Shown here piece after piece: positions 62,734 through 64,000 of a stretch of DNA of 64,000 nucleotides (position 1 is its first letter; each line of letters starts with the position of its first letter). Location: NCBI RefSeq assembly GCF_001761485.1, contig NC_090771.1:806001-870000 (forward strand). Direction: 5' to 3'. Both the position numbers and the translations under genes were made by a program. The notes under the pieces were generated by a model. It had not been told where the DNA came from and searched no databases. It was given only the letters and a program-made list of their open reading frames with translations. Source of the DNA: Yarrowia lipolytica. Taxonomy: Eukaryota; Ascomycota; Dipodascomycetes; Dipodascales.

Positions 62734-63936
62734 TCACCTTTTGGGCTTGAACAGCCGTGACACTTTGGTGAGAAACTTGCGATCTTGTTCAGTGGTTTGG
62801 AAAGAGCCTCCTTCTGATTTCCTTGTTGTTATATTTCTGACAAAGATCTCCATTTCGGAGATTTCAGAAGGGCCACCATTATCGGGATCATACGGAGTGA
62901 CGGCGGAGCAGATGTTGAGGTCAGAGGACGAGGCTAAAAAGCCATTGGTTGACATGTTTCCGTTGCTGGCATCCTGCATGGAGATATCGGAGGCGGTCTT
63001 GTCTTCTTTGTTGGGCACCCGGGGTGGAGTTCTGGGGTTGGAGAAAAGAGCATTGGAGATGTTTGAGTCACGAGGTCGGCAGGCCGAGTTGCTTGGTGAA
63101 GAAATGGGATCTTCAAATCTGTGTGGAGATTCCAATGAAGTGAATGAATGGATGGGGTCATCTTGTTCAGAAGGGTAGTGTCGAAATGTCCCTCCCGAGG
63201 CGCCAGAGGCGTCACTGAAACGAGACCGGTAGGTCAGGTCGGGATTCTGAGGCACTACCGGAGTGTCTATACCGTCAAGTTGTTGAAGGAAGCAACCCAG
63301 GTTGTTCTGGATCAACTCCAGGAGCTGTTGCTGGTACATTTTCATTTCCATGACCAGTTCTCCTCGCAGAATTTGTGTTTCAGAAGCCACGGTTTGCACT
63401 GAATTCATGATTTGCGAGAGCATTGGAGCGGGCGTGGATTCACCTGATTGTATATTTTCATTGTTGCAAGAGGAGTACAATGTCTGTTGTTCTCCTAGTG
63501 CCTGCTGTTGTTCTTTCAGCAGAGCTGCTCCAAACGAGTTCAGTTGGTCGTGAAAGACGCGATCCAGTCGGGCCTGCTGTTTTTCAAACTGAGTCTCGAC
63601 TGCGGACTCCACCATATGCACCAATTTCTGTTCGAAATTGGCTCTCTCGGTCTCTTGCTGTTCGCGATACGAAACCATGAGCTCCGTCTGTTTCTCGAGA
63701 TACATCATGTTGGACGATAGGGCCGAGACTGCCACCATATTGTCGCCCTTGAGGGAGTTCAGGCCGCTGATAAGTTGGTCCAAGCGGCCATTCAGAGCTT
63801 CGATCTGAGTCTCGACCGTTCCGCTTGTGCCTCCACATTGCACTTTGAGCGTGACGGTGTTTGTGTGTAGGGCGTCATCGTAAAACTCCGAGGTCGCTGC
63901 TGTCGAGGGAGAATTGTTGGACATGACAGAAGACAT
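62734..63936 (-). CDS. Coiled-coil protein of unknown function
   Basis: The protein has 400 residues. A Ser/Thr-rich leader (1-40) is followed by a long Glu/Gln/Leu-rich stretch (about 45-235) with heptad spacing, for example RLDQLISGLNSLK and YLEKQTELMVSYREQQETER, that should form coiled coils. The C-terminal part is low-complexity Ser/Pro/Asp (about 240-360). It ends in a basic segment, RKFLTKVSRLFKPKR. There is no membrane segment, signal peptide or enzyme motif. The design suggests a structural or adaptor protein (spindle, septin or meiotic-axis type), but this is only a comparison of shape. Phosphorylation of SP/TP sites in the tail is likely. The ATG is 64 bases from the window end. Confidence 0.78.
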   Translation of the reverse strand: MSSVMSNNSPSTAATSEFYDDALHTNTVTLKVQCGGTSGTVETQIEALNGRLDQLISGLNSLKGDNMVAVSALSSNMMYLEKQTELMVSYREQQETERANFEQKLVHMVESAVETQFEKQQARLDRVFHDQLNSFGAALLKEQQQALGEQQTLYSSCNNENIQSGESTPAPMLSQIMNSVQTVASETQILRGELVMEMKMYQQQLLELIQNNLGCFLQQLDGIDTPVVPQNPDLTYRSRFSDASGASGGTFRHYPSEQDDPIHSFTSLESPHRFEDPISSPSNSACRPRDSNISNALFSNPRTPPRVPNKEDKTASDISMQDASNGNMSTNGFLASSSDLNICSAVTPYDPDNGGPSEISEMEIFVRNITTRKSEGGSFQTTEQDRKFLTKVSRLFKPKR

Positions 63937-64000
63937 GTTGAGATATCAGCGGGTTTTTGTGATGGAGCAAAGTAATGTAGCTGGTGGGAAGATGTGTGAT

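Noticed and set aside
23657-64000. Dispersed 5S rRNA gene next to a tRNA
   Set aside because: Yarrowia has tRNA-5S pairs, but the 5S internal box (GGATGGGTGACC-type) was not found near any of the tRNA genes here.

Overview
The window looks like nuclear DNA of the yeast Yarrowia lipolytica or a very close relative. Four things point there. Arginine is written mostly as CGA, and two tRNA-Arg(TCG) genes are present. Introns start GTGAGT and end with a CTAAC branch site only a few bases before the AG. tRNA genes are scattered singly. The spacers are full of short GTAC/CAGTAC words. An alkane-hydroxylase (CYP52/ALK) gene fits too. I recall, without checking, that ALK9, a sugar transporter and glucosidase II alpha lie near each other on Y. 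lipolytica chromosome B, which would agree with this layout.

Layout. 0-9 kb: 3' part of a TOM1-type HECT ubiquitin ligase, an acidic nuclear-type protein with a possible ubiquitin-like end, tRNA-Thr, pantothenate synthetase (PAN6), a small acidic protein and tRNA-Lys with an intron. 9-16 kb: a DDHD phospholipase (DDL1-like), a spliced histone-fold MHF1, mitochondrial ribosomal protein uS9m and a spliced LYR protein. 16-26 kb: mostly gene-poor, with one secreted protein, one tRNA-Arg and decayed coding traces. 26-28 kb: CYP52 P450. 28-34 kb: another gene-poor stretch with two strong hairpins. 34-45 kb: MFS transporter, CDC45, sugar porter and old yellow enzyme. 45-52 kb: F-box-like protein, TOF1 and LSM8. 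52-55 kb: decayed coding traces. 55-64 kb: FIS1 and uS13m (SWS2), which diverge from one promoter and are both spliced, then glucosidase II alpha (ROT2), a second tRNA-Arg and a coiled-coil protein.

How the genes relate. There are no operons and the order looks mostly accidental. Functional themes recur: replication forks (CDC45, TOF1, MHF1), mitochondria (uS9m, uS13m, FIS1, the LYR protein, probably DDL1 and PAN6) and uptake or oxidation of carbon sources (CYP52, sugar porter, OYE).

Four genes (MHF1, the LYR protein, FIS1, uS13m) can only be read after splicing; their first exons are 25-54 bases. No intact transposon, virus-derived element, CRISPR array or bacterial-type system was found. 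The most interesting unexplained items are the two GC-rich hairpins, the decayed coding clusters, the TTAGGG-type block in the FIS1/SWS2 promoter and two candidate micro-genes.
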